Assembly (NCBI GenBank): GCA_034698045.1 | Contig: JAQGAU010000354.1 | Location: forward strand, 1 to 30,324 | From: Paramacrobiotus richtersi | Taxonomy: Eukaryota > Tardigrada > Eutardigrada > Parachela > Macrobiotidae | Reading direction: 5' to 3' | DNA length: 30,324 nt | Part shown: positions 1 to 9,350 of the stretch, in pieces | Numbering within the stretch: position 1 is the stretch's first letter | How the letters are laid out: every line of letters starts with the position of its first letter | Made by a program: the position numbers and the translations under genes | The notes under the pieces: generated by a model | Database searches by the model: none | Seen by the model: the letters and a program-made list of their open reading frames with translations, nothing else | Told to the model about the DNA's origin: nothing

Positions 1-90
1 TCTTCGTTTTTGTACCAGGGTGTTAGCATTGAAATGCAGATTGGAAACGCTCTGTGTATAATGGGTACTTTTGGGCACTGTGACGGTTAG
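1..90 (+). pseudogene. 3' tail of RLE-type non-LTR retrotransposon ORF (copy A)
   Basis: Read from base 1, this frame is open for 29 codons to a TAG at 88-90. It ends with the pattern SIEMQIGNALCIMGTF, which matches the C-terminal end shared by the other retrotransposon copies in this window (compare 7790-7850 and 21300-21360, where the segment reads I-S-L-A-V-V-K-G-N-A-A-S-V-L-G-T-L). In this family the segment lies downstream of the restriction-like endonuclease. Only the last residues are inside the window; the rest would lie to the left. The identification rests on similarity to better preserved copies in the same window. Confidence 0.6.
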
Positions 91-925
91 TTTTTATTAA
101 CACGTCTGGTATTGACAAATAAGTGGACAGCTATGAAAATAAAGGTGTGTGGATCGTGTATCCTTAACTTGTAAACCTGTATTGATCCTAAGTTTACATA
201 CATCCTAAATTATACGTATTCTTAGTACTAAATTGTAACGTATTCATCCTGACTTTATATAAATGTATTGGACATTCTGAACCACTTCGAAATTTTAAAA
301 TGAACCAGAAAAATTAGGCTAGACTCCAGCCAACTGAGGTTGTGTGGGAAACAGTGCGACTGCATCGGTAGAGCCAGTACAAAACATCCATACACGCGAA
401 ACCTGTGTTGCGCTTCAGATGTCGCCCGAGTCGACATGTACACTTTGTTTTACATACAGCAAAACTGTCGGTTTTGCACTACAGTAAGAAACCTGCGTTT
501 CGTTTGCATTATGAAAAACGGAACAATGCTGTAATTTCCTGCAATGTTCGCATCAACAGCAGCAGCAGCAGCATCAGTACTGCGGTGTCGGGTCAACAAA
601 CATTCTGTTTCGACCTTTCGAAACTGAGCAGAACATTCCGTAATGTACAAGTTCCTACGTAACGCAGCACGCATGTGACAGAAAACTTGAGAAACAAACC
701 AGAAACCCCCCGACCCCCAAGGGGGCCAGAAATAAATCAGGAAAGGTAAAAAAAATTTATTATTATTTTAAGCGTCATATAGAGCACGACGGGTCGATAA
801 GGCAACAAATTGTACGTACGGATGGCAGCCACTGTATCATGCTGCTGAACCGAATCCCCTGCGCGGAGCCATTTCGGAAAATTAACGACCTTTGAAAACA
901 TAACCAAAAAACAATTAGCATGAAT
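91..925. other. Non-coding stretch, no gene recognised
   Basis: No convincing coding region is visible. It contains a short CAG/GCA trinucleotide run near 555-575, a C-run/G-run near 705-725 and A/T-rich sequence near 750-770. Short ORFs on both strands at 255-674 have no recognisable domains. If the Gag at 926-1640 had a pol partner, it would be expected here on the minus strand, but no protease or reverse transcriptase motif was found. Confidence 0.5.
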
Positions 926-1640
926 TCATAGACCATCAAATTCTTCTTCGATCATAGCAATTCTGTCCGCTTTCCGGTCCCTCTTGCTCGGTGCTTTGCA
1001 AATTCGCGCTATATGTCCAACTCGTCCGCAGTTATGGCACTCGGCGTTCTTTGCCCAGCACTGGGATTTGGCATGTGCGGGATTTCCACAGCTCGCGCAT
1101 CCTCGCGTATATCCTCGCTGGTCGCTGCCACGCCCACGATTGTCGCCACTCTCTCTTCGCTGTCCGTCTCTCCGTGTCTCACGGTTCTCTCTCTCGGACT
1201 CATTTTCTTTCTCAGTCTGTTCGCGAAATCCAACATATTCTCGCAGGCATCTTGCCGCAAGGCAAAATATTTGGCACTCTCGGTATGTTTCAGTGTCCGT
1301 TTTCCGTATGCTTGTTCCAGCTTTTGGATTAGCTCGTCTTTCGTGAACTTGTCAGGCTCATCCTGAAGATCATCAGATTCAGCATTTCTGATGGTTTCGT
1401 TCCTAGAGAATGCAGCAGAAGCTCTTTCTGTTCTTGGGGCGCTATTTTCTGCAGCTTCACAAAATTGTGAAACTGAAACTTCCAGGGTTTCCAGAACATG
1501 GTATCTGGTTCAAATTTTGTCACGAACAGCAAGCTGTCCTGCACTCTGTCAGAGGTCAACACTGATGAATACGTCTGTGGCATCCCTAATCTAGTGTGGG
1601 ATGGGAACATACAAATCTTGCACACACACTCAAATGGCAC
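926..1640 (-). pseudogene. gag: Ty3/gypsy-like Gag (capsid and nucleocapsid), broken
   Basis: Minus-strand reading gives a capsid-like part (1640 to about 1330) with a Phe/Trp-rich stretch followed by QKELLLHSLGTKPSEML, typical of gypsy Gag. A second frame (about 1380-1100) carries DELIQKLEQAYGKRTLKHTE and ACENMLDFANRLRKK. A third frame (about 1120-926) carries two CCHC zinc knuckles, CASCGNPAHAKSQC and CHNCGRVGHIARIC, both CX2CX4HX4C, then a Lys/Arg tail and a TGA at 926-928. The knuckles bind RNA in retroelement Gag proteins. The three frames show at least two frameshifts, so this is a relic. An Arg/Ser/Glu-rich linker joins capsid to nucleocapsid. No LTRs or pol were found around it. Confidence 0.75.
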
Positions 1641-2152
1641 TACCCGACAGCGTCAACCCGATTCGCCAGCGTCTACATTCCGGCTCGTGGGAATCGACGA
1701 ATGCGAACCTCTGCAAGAACTGGGACACCCAAAAAAATGACTGAGAAGATTCTGCAACCCAAGATTTGGCCTACGAATGTGTTCGTAAGATAATGGGTAT
1801 GCTGAGTTTGTTATTATCGTATTTTTCTGGGATTGTTGTGATCTCGTTCCTCACTTTTTTTACGGAGTGCGGTCTGCCTTGATGAAATGTGTCAGTAGAT
1901 GTAAAAAAAGGGATTCCTCCCTTGTATCTATGGACGTTAAACATTAAACTATACTAAAGTAATATGGACCTCTTGAAGACTCAGCCAGATTATGTTTTCT
2001 TCTGGTTATCAATATTTTTCTATACGAGCTAGTAGCGGACAGGGTAAAGCATCTTGCAACAGACTTTTTTTTTTAATGTTCGTTACATCTCGATTACGCC
2101 TGCACACGTTTGAATATACACAACATTTGTTTGCGTGAGCTTTTGCCAGCCA
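1641..2152. other. Intergenic stretch, nothing recognised
   Basis: No coding region or structured repeat was recognised. It probably contains the 5' remains of the Gag element and the sequence downstream of the host-type gene at 2281-4133. Poly-T runs occur near 1850-1865 and 2065-2075. Confidence 0.4.
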
Positions 2153-2158
2153 TTTATT
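2153..2158 (-). terminator. Poly(A) signal AATAAA for the gene at 2281-4133
   Basis: The plus strand has TTTATT, so the minus strand reads AATAAA, about 125 nt downstream of the proposed stop codon at 2281-2283. The distance and strand fit a cleavage and polyadenylation signal. A hexamer alone is weak evidence; the gene model upstream raises its likelihood. Confidence 0.45.
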
Positions 2159-2280
2159 TCGCCACGCAAAAGTTGTTGGTCGCTGGTATGTAAAGGATTA
2201 ACTTCAAGTCGGTTGAGAGTTTCGGAGGACGATGCCGTTCTCTATGACGGCGCGGAGCATGCATGGTTCAGGAGGTAGCC

Positions 2281-4133
2281 TCAGCTACACGTGCATGCAT
2301 CGCCGGTGATCGGTGCGACGGTAGCCTGCAGATATGTTACATTCAGCTAATAGATCGGTAAGCAGGCACTAATTTACCGTAAAAGTCGTTTGAGCACTGA
2401 TCTTTCCAGCAGCGTCCACAGCAGATACTGCATACGTTTGCGTAAGCGTGGAGTACGGCTGAACGTTCGTGGCATATACTGACAAGGTTCTGCCGTCCAG
2501 TCCAACATATTTCGTTTTGTCTCCATCAGACGTTACAAGCAGAAGAAACTGTAGTGGCGCAGTGCATCCAGATGTCTGTCAGAACGAAATATTAGTTATT
2601 TTTATTCGGTCTCGCAAGGTGTTGGTCGTTGCGTGAGCTGGAGTAGTAGCCGGCCTAGTTCGCCGAGAAGATGGAGGAAAACAGCGCAACGTTTTGATTC
2701 TCAAACTCTTGTTGGAAAACCAGCCACTTGTGTGCATTTCGGTGTATAACTGACAACGGAAACGACGTACGGCGCGCGTTGGTCCCCGTATATTGTTTTT
2801 GGATAGTGCTAGCCAAATATCACATTTGATTTTTCTATAGCAGAATGTTGTTTACTTTTCATATCAACATTTCGGGAGCTAAAAACGTCCTTAATACTGG
2901 AATGGAATCCCGCTAGTCTTCTTTCCCTACGTTTTTTGCAACATTGCTACAATTGTTCCCGTTTTCCCTTAGAAACTGCAAAAGTTGGTGCGGACGACAC
3001 CGTAGCATGTATGCAGTACTCTAAAGCAGTTTGGGTACTTTACTTGCTTTGTCTCAGATACAATCGATGAAAGTTATCATTATCAGTGCTGCCAGTGCAG
3101 CATTAGCAATCTTAAAAGTGGCCCCGTACTGTCTGAAACTCGCTTGAACTGACGTTATTGTTGATTCGCCAAACTCTGTGCGCTGTTCACCTACGCAAAT
3201 CCCATCTGCTTCGAATAAATAATCGGCAGTTGTAAAAAATGGTGTCAGAGAACTGTGATTTCCCTTCGAGAATATAGCAAGAATTCTGATGTAGTACGTG
3301 GATATGCCTTGGGCTGTTTTCAAAGTATCTCCAACAAGAGCATCCGTGCTTTCAAATACTAATGGCACTCTTCTGCGGCAAGAAAATTCGGTAAGCGGGA
3401 TTTCTGCGCAGCAAGAAGTATTTGAAAGCTACCTGCTCTTTATAAAACAAACCAAGGCTTATATCCAACTTAACCTACGCATGTTTGTTACCGATGGTCA
3501 AAAACTCGAAGCCTCTAGTTGATACGTCCAACCTTGACCTTGTCAGCTGCTGCAATGGCAGCTTGTGACTAATACCGCAAATGTATCGGAATGTGCTTTG
3601 TACTTCAAGCGCAACATCATGTTCCGTCAGCGTGATATTTCCTCACAAGGATCCGAATAACTTACAGTCATGGTTGCTCCGGTTATATTGGCGTAAGCCG
3701 CTTGGCAAGTTCCGACAGAAACCGATCCTATCGAAACGGTGCAGGTCGTAGTGGTGGTTGTTGTCGAAGACCCGGTGCAGTTTTGGGCGGCACAGTTTGC
3801 TGTAAATCCAGTTCGACACCCGCATGTTCCTCTTTTCGGGGTACCGCTTCCGATATTTTCTGTCATATCACCGCCAGGTCCAATACACAACGAATTTTCC
3901 GGTCTACAGCGCTTGTTCACCAGCGCGCAGTCGCAACCAAGAGGCTGAAATCGGGTCTCGCCAGCTCTGGCATGGCCGGATTTCCCTACACCTCCGTTTC
4001 CACGGCAGGTAACTGCGACCGAGCCGCATAAAGAACTGCTTGATGTCCGTCCTCTTATTGCCAGCCCATGACAATAAGGAACAGAAAAGGAAACTCCAAA
4101 TACGAAGATAAATAAAAAAGTAGCTGGACCCAT
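2281..4133 (-). CDS. Secreted Cys-rich protein gene, five exons (predicted)
   Basis: A five-exon model with all phases consistent: 4133-3666, 3549-3479, 3372-3195, 2575-2378, 2325-2281, giving 319 codons plus TGA. All four introns are GT-AG (116, 106, 619 and 52 nt). Exon 1 starts MGPATFLFIFVFGVSFSV, a clear signal peptide. A Cys-rich region follows (GCDCALVNKRC, GTCGCRTGFTANCAAQNC) and a run of seven Thr. Exons 3 and 4 each read like beta-sandwich repeats (ISTYYIRILAIFSKGNHSS; TLTQTYAVSAVDAAGKIS), suggesting fibronectin- or cadherin-like folds, though the family was not recognised. Exon 5 ends DACTCS. It is probably extracellular. The start codon is the Met directly before the hydrophobic core. 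A possible TATA-like TATATC lies near 4170. It is the one locus here that looks like an intact host gene. Exon 2 is the least certain because it is short and its acceptor is a CAGCAG pair. Confidence 0.55.
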
Positions 4134-4180
4134 TTTTACCGCCGTCGGGTTTGCCGAGAACCACAATACGATATACTATT

Positions 4181-4495
4181 CCGAAGCACCATAAGTGCAA
4201 GACGTTATATGGAGTAATTCCAGTACGGAGCGTCAAGTAGGACTAACTCAAGCCCCGAATTAGGTCAAGAAACCGTTATAATTAGCAACAGACTCGTACC
4301 AACGGACACTTGCTTCATTTGCACGATCCGCAGCGCGATTTGGTCGATTCAATTACTGTGTCCGTTTATTGTGGCGATTGATTTTCATCGTTCTGACTTT
4401 GAAAATAAAAGTGTGCGCATACAAAGGGAGCGCCCTTGCAGACCCACAGGAAAATTTGGCACACCCGGTAGAACACAAAAAGGTCATATTTCTTG
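4181..4495. other. Upstream region of the secreted-protein gene
   Basis: No coding region was recognised between the secreted-protein gene and the foldback element. The promoter of the minus-strand gene is expected at its left end. Confidence 0.35.
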
Positions 4496-4503
4496 GTTTT
4501 GAG
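4496..4503 (+). repeat. Left target-site duplication GTTTTGAG
   Basis: Eight bases GTTTTGAG directly precede the foldback element and are repeated exactly at 5419-5426 directly after it. An exact 8-bp duplication at the edges of a long inverted repeat is what a cut-and-paste DNA transposon of the hAT, Merlin or P class leaves. Confidence 0.8.
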
Positions 4504-5418
4504 GGCTGTATATGTACCTCATCAGTCAGCATTGCTGGTCAGCACTCATCACTCAGCAGTCAGTACTCAGCACTCAGCAGTCAGCAATGGTAGTCAGCAC
4601 TCATCAACGGATGGTCAGCACTCATCAATGATGGCCAGCGCCCATTAACGATGGCCAGTACTAATCACTTAGGGTCAGAAGCCGTCCCTGTCAATGGTTT
4701 CTGCGATAAAGACCTGATACTGTCCATACTTTCGTCAAATGACCACTCGCGATCAACCAACGCTCATTTATCATGAATAATAATTTCAAAAAAATTAATA
4801 GATAATTTTCTTTTCCGTTTAAACCGATCGTTTTTGCATTGATGTTGCAACTATACGCATGCAGATAGTAGACAACACCAATGCTTTCGAATGTGAATAG
4901 ATCCCCATCTGGGATATGGTGTCTTTATGACCCCCATCTGTGCGCGCGATGAGCAGTTGTTGCGTAATGTGGTCAACAAGCTTAAAACAGATATGCTTCC
5001 CTCAGAATCCCCGTTCCTATCCAATTGCGAGGACGATATATTAATCAGTGCGTATTGGTGTTGTCTGCGGCTTGCATCCGGGTTGTGGCAACGTTATTTG
5101 CAAAACCGTCTGCTTAAACGCAGCGTCGCCTTAGAAAATTATTATTAGTGCTGGATGAGCGTTGGTTGATCGCGAGTCGTCATTTGAGAGAAGTTCGGAA
5201 TTATCGGGCGTGTACAGCTGAAACCATTGAACAGGGATGGCTGCGGACCATCAATGACCAGTAGCGACCATCTTTAATGAGCGCTGGCCATCACTGATGC
5301 GTGCTGACCATCGGTTGATGAGTGCTGACCACCACTGCTGACTGCTGAGTAATGAGTGCTGACTGCTGAGTGATGAGTGCTGACCAGCAATGCTGACTGA
5401 TGAGGTACATATATAGCC
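4504..5418. mobile_element. Foldback-type DNA transposon with long tandem-repeat TIRs
   Basis: The element is 915 bp. It begins GGCTGTATATGTACC and ends GGTACATATATAGCC, and is flanked by an exact 8-bp duplication. The arms (about 4504-4887 and 5052-5418) are inverted copies of each other. The outer 200 bp of each arm is a tandem array of a unit near GTCAGCACTCATCA, and inner landmarks such as TCGCGATCAACCAACGCTCAT and GACAACACCAAT are also mirrored. The central 165 bp has no recognised gene; an ORF at 4927-5148 overlaps the arm and looks fortuitous. It is non-autonomous. The 8-bp duplication and GG-starting termini leave hAT or Merlin open. Confidence 0.8.
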
Positions 5419-5426
5419 GTTTTGAG
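5419..5426 (+). repeat. Right target-site duplication GTTTTGAG
   Basis: Exact match to 4496-4503, immediately outside the right end of the foldback element. Confidence 0.8.
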
Positions 5427-5529
5427 CGTGGTTTCCGATTTTGAGTCTGGCTAAAAACGCACTGTGGATCTTCACGGTTCAGTCTAATAAGAAAAACTCC
5501 AGGAAGACGTTAATTTCAGTTTGCTTTAA

Positions 5530-6193
5530 GGCCCCAAGCCGGGATGTAGACAGTGGTTTCGGTGGGTTCCGAATTCCCAATGTTTCTCTACACCTGCGCC
5601 CGTAATAATTGTCGGACTATGTGGATCCGGTTTAGAAATGGTTGCTGTATTGTACGGCGAGTGTTCTCTCTACCTTCACCCAACGGCTGCAAAAAAACAG
5701 GCACATTATTCGCCCTATGCAAAATCTTAGCTCTACTGTGCTCTTTAAACTCACTAAAACTTGTCTTGCAAGATAGCGTAAGAAAGAGCAAAACATTCAT
5801 CACGTTCTGACACTGAACCAGCCACTTCGGTTCCATACTGCGCCCGCAATGCATATTTGAAATGTTTGAGTGGTTATAACATTATCAACCGATTCTGCTT
5901 TTCTTGCGTCAGAACGCGACAAATATTCTGCTCTTTCTAACGATATCTTGCAAGAAAAGTTTTATTGAGTCTGAAGAGCACAGTAGAGCTAAGACTTTTT
6001 GCATAGGGCGAAAATGCACCTGTTTTTTTGCTGCCGTTGGGTGAAAGGGGTAAAGAGAACACTCGCCATACAATACAGCAACTATTTCCATACCGGATCC
6101 ACATAGTCCGACAATTATTGCGTGCGCAGGTGTAGAGAAACATTGGGAATTCGGAACCCACCAAAACCACTGTCTACATCACGGCTTGGGGCC
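5530..6193. mobile_element. Palindromic MITE with TTAA flanks
   Basis: The element starts GGCCCCAAGCCG and ends CGGCTTGGGGCC. It is flanked by TTAA at 5526-5529 and at 6194-6197. The arms, about 280 bp each (5530-5808 and 5907-6193), are near-identical inverted copies, so both strands show the same ORF fragment (5553-5810 plus; 5937-6170 minus, GSEFPMFLYTCARNNCRTMW in each). That ORF is probably not a gene but a consequence of the palindrome. The spacer is about 100 bp. The TTAA target suggests mobilisation by a piggyBac-like (or other TTAA-specific) transposase; no transposase is encoded. Confidence 0.75.
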
Positions 6194-6197
6194 TTAA

Positions 6198-6530
6198 AGG
6201 GCAGATTCAGTGTGCTGTCACATGTACCGTTCACCTGTCAGCTTCAGCCTCTGCAATTCGTATTGTAGGAAAGACATAAACAAACGGTGTCCAGGATTCC
6301 GTTTGGGCGCGCAGCGTCCGGCTGTTGCGCAACATCAGCGAAAATTTGAAACCCATTTCCCTGACAAATTACGCAGTGTTTAACCCAAACGTTTTGAATT
6401 TTTTGCCAAACACGCGACACAGATGTACAGTGAATACGGATTTCCCGAAGCATCGTCAGACTCCAGTTCCAAGTGTTCGGCAGTGCAATCCACTAAGAAA
6501 TGCCTCCGGTCACGTTTCAACGTGTAACAT
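6198..6530. other. Stretch between two MITEs; TIR-like motif at 6308-6340
   Basis: No gene was recognised. Around 6308-6340 the sequence resembles the terminal sequence of the next element (GCGCGCA followed by GGCTGTTGCGCAA, compared with GCGCGCA followed by GGTTGTTGCGCAA at 6533-6560), which may be a leftover terminus of a related copy. Confidence 0.35.
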
Positions 6531-6900
6531 TGTGCGCGCAACAGTCGGTTGTTGCGCAATGCACTGAGAGAGTTTAAACACAAACACGTGTACCAAAATT
6601 CTCGTTTTGAAGCGATTTGTTTGAAACTTCATCGATTAACGCACATATGTATACGTATAGAAAGATTGTTTTGAACCAACACTAGCCTCGAGACATTATA
6701 AAAAATTTTACAACGAATTTGAAAATTTGAAAAAATGACTCAAGGCTGGTTTTGGTTCAAAACAATCCCTATATACTTATACATATGTGCATTTATTGAG
6801 CAAGTTTTAAACCAATCGCTTTGAAACGAGAAGTTCAGTACAGGTGTTTGTGTTTAAACTTTCTCAGCGCATTGCCCAACAACGGAATGTTGCGCGCACA
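6531..6900. mobile_element. Short palindromic MITE, 370 bp
   Basis: A perfect 13-bp terminal inverted repeat TGTGCGCGCAACA is found at 6531-6543 and 6888-6900. Inverted similarity continues for about 170 bp inwards on each side, with shared landmarks GTTTAAACACAAACAC, GCACATATGTATA and ATTGTTTTGAACCAA. The centre is a 30-bp A/T-rich spacer. Just inside the left end is a second local palindrome (GCGCAACA...TGTTGCGC). No target duplication was identified, so the superfamily is open. It is non-coding and non-autonomous. Confidence 0.65.
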
Positions 6901-7039
6901 GTTCGTTCTCGCACTCATCTATGTCAGTCGTTTGACCATCGACAGCAACGCCAAACGATGATTTACAAATTCCAGCCGCGCACACGCAGAACAGCCAGCG
7001 CAGATATGGGAACTACAAGTCACTCGTCTTAAAAGTTGG

Positions 7040-7865
7040 CGGAAAAGACGGACGCAGGTGTACCGGAAGGCGCAGGTCGATCTGTTCAGAGAGCTTGGGA
7101 TTTGCCACTGGGTGAGAAAATTTTTTCGGATTTGTTCAGCCTTCAGAAGCCAATTACAGAGCCTGTTTCGGGCTGTATCGGCTGGGTATGCTGGGCAGCT
7201 GGAGTCTGGTTCCATGCACTCCTTGTTTTACAGTTCGGAACCCATTTCGAAGACGATTAATTACGGATAGCGGTAGGCTTAAAACTGGTCTATCGGTTTG
7301 CGAGGCGCATTCATGTAGATGCGGTAGACATTGGGGAAGTGACGGTCACGATGGATGAAGTTGTAAGACACGCGCTTTGAGAAGGTCGAGGCATGATCGG
7401 ATAAATGACATTATCACAAGAACTGCAAAGACAGGACAATATCACGCAGTATAGGAACCACCAGGGTTGATTATTCAGAATGAGAGGCGCCCAGATGGCA
7501 AGACTAGGGTGCCGATCACGGGAGGAAAGAATGCGGTTTGCGATGTGACGGTTGTGGATACGGTGGCAGCAACGTGCATTGCGGACACCTCGGAAAGAGC
7601 AGGAGCTGCGGCGGCAACAACAGAAACAAAAAAGAGACGCAAATATGCGGAGCTCAACAACCAATACGAGTTCGTGCCGCTAGCGTTCGATACATTTGGA
7701 ACTTGGGCATTGGGTGCAGTGATATTCTTGAAAAAGATTGGGCGCCGCCTGAATGATATCTTGGATAATCAGAGAGCATGTTGGGTTTTCTTTCAGAATA
7801 TTAGCATTTTATTGCAGAAAAGGAACGCTCTCTGTGTTCGTGGCACTTTTAATGACGTTGAATAA
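7040..7865 (+). pseudogene. RLE-type non-LTR retrotransposon C-terminal part (copy B)
   Basis: Pieces in different frames follow the order of the better preserved copy at 20213-21412: an RAWDLPLGEKIFSDLFS segment near 7096-7140; LRIAVGLKLVYRFARRIH near 7260-7315; a RHDRINDIITRTAK segment near 7390-7430; then a long open frame (7467-7865) with RRPDGKTRVPITGG and CDVTVVDT. RPD followed by a second Asp about 14 residues on is the restriction-like endonuclease signature of R2-superclade retrotransposons. The last frame ends with NALCVRGTF, as in copy A. There are in-frame stops and shifts, so it is inactive. Sequence differences from copies C and D suggest a separate subfamily. Confidence 0.7.
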
Positions 7866-8233
7866 TTTGTTGATTTGTTGATTGAGTGATCTGAAAGTGT
7901 TGATCATAAAAAAAAGTAGTTGCAAAAAAAAGCTCCAACTCAATTTCAAACTGTAAACTGAAATTCGAATCGGAAAATTTTATTTTCCGAATCACTGATC
8001 AAAAATTACAATAAACAACTTTCGTTATTTGCCTCTTGTTCAAATTTGTCACTAAAACCACACAGCAGTTAGTGGCTTTCGCTTTTCAGTTGCACATGAA
8101 AAAACAGCGAAATCCATTTTAGCATTTCGGTTACCACTGGAAAATCTCAGAAACAAACCGACAAAAATATCAAAGAAAAGCTATTAATTACGACGATAAT
8201 CACTGTCGAAAACAACAGCCCGCGCGTGACACA
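7866..8233. other. A/T-rich spacer between two retrotransposon copies
   Basis: No gene seen. It is A/T-rich, with A-runs near 7908-7935, and probably contains the 3' untranslated tails of copy B (plus) and copy C (minus), which converge here. Confidence 0.4.
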
Positions 8234-9257
8234 CTACTGACAGTCATAAAAGATTCGAATACTAAAAGAACGTCCAAAATCGTTATCATACACTTTGGAA
8301 CGCGCAGGCATCGTGCTCAACATACATGCTGCGTTGCCTTCAACAACAGCTAGGCTAATGCGCTGCTTGATAAATGCAGTTGACATAGCTTCACCAGTAA
8401 CATCACGAATCTTTCTGCCAAGAAACTGAACAAATTCAGCAAAAACGGTGCCCAATGTGCCCAACTTTTCTACGGCGCGGGGATAGGAAAAGTATCCGCG
8501 GTCGTCCAGGAACGAGTAGCGGTTCCTCTTGCTGTTTTCAGCCATGTTGACAACATGTCCCGCCTATTTGGCACTGCCCTTCACATACAAATCTGCAACT
8601 GGATTCCAACAAGTGGCATCCCGGGCTACTGCTCTCCTTGCCGTACTCGAATAAGGGTCATGCTATCCGGTCTGTCTCATGCTACCGGACACAACCCTGT
8701 TGGTTCTCGCTGACATGGGTAACCGGCACTTTCAAAAGCCTTCTGAACGACATTATTTAGCTCAGTGTGGCGGCTTCATTTACCTTTACTCGAGCAAGAC
8801 AAACCATGGTGGCCGAGAGGTTCAACATTATTACCACACTTCTCACAGACACAGACGTGCTTCTCCACAATCGGCGACCAGGACGCAGCCTAATACCGAA
8901 ACTTACTTCTTTATCATCCCAACAGGTACCAAGACAAGGGGCAGGAAGGGCGTTTATCCGTGCACCAGAGTCGCGCTGAAAGGCGGCCAGTAAAACGGCC
9001 CGGGATCGAGCATTTCCGATTGTTGCCAGACGCAGTATGAAATGGTGCGATCGATTAGCGGTTTATCCCAGCTAAACTGAAAACGACGTACACACTACAC
9101 TCTCTTCCGGAACGGCACAATATGTGGCTTGTGTCCACGATCCCACAACAGAGGCAGTCAGCACATCCACACCAGCTGGAAAGATTCGGGAAACGAGAGG
9201 AAGTACGGAATACGCCGAGGCCAAGAAAGCCGCAAATGCTAGCGACTGGCTCGGCCA
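8234..9257 (-). pseudogene. RLE-type non-LTR retrotransposon, thumb plus endonuclease (copy C, 3' part)
   Basis: On the minus strand the pieces align in order with the copy at 20213-21412: AAFLASAYSVLPLVSRIFPAG near 9240-9175, CAVPEES near 9120-9100, RDSGARINALPAPCL near 8985-8945, a C..C...H....C knuckle with GHHGLSC near 8870-8820, SRHTELNNVVQKA near 8775-8745, then the final open frame 8545-8234 (STAFIKQRISLAVVEGNAAC). Several frameshifts and stops are present. It is probably the 3' end of the same minus-strand element whose upstream parts lie at 10700-11290 and 15527-16259, because the order and strand fit. Its upper boundary coincides with the simple repeat at 9258-9350. Confidence 0.7.
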
Positions 9258-9350
9258 ACTTTGCCTTTGGCGTTCGCATTGCCGTTTTTTTTTTACCGTT
9301 TGACACTTTGCCGTGCACTTTACCTTTGCCGTTTACTTTGCCGTTGCCGT
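9258..9350 (+). repeat. Degenerate TTTGCCGTT tandem array
   Basis: About ten imperfect units of TTTGCCGTT and TTTACCGTT follow one another (TTTGCCTTTGG, TTGCCGTTTT, TTTACCGTTTG, TTTGCCGTGC and so on). It looks like a satellite or microsatellite grown at the breakpoint of copy C. Confidence 0.6.

Noticed and set aside
984..1366. Plus-strand frames of 113-120 codons
   Set aside because: Antisense to the Gag region, whose minus strand shows two exact CCHC knuckles.
4517..4690. CRISPR-like array of short repeats
   Set aside because: Repeats are contiguous, variable, without spacers, and mirrored in an inverted arm; they are transposon TIR subrepeats in an animal genome.
5553..6170. Two matching small ORFs on opposite strands
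   Set aside because: They are the same arm of a palindromic MITE read on each strand, not a gene pair.
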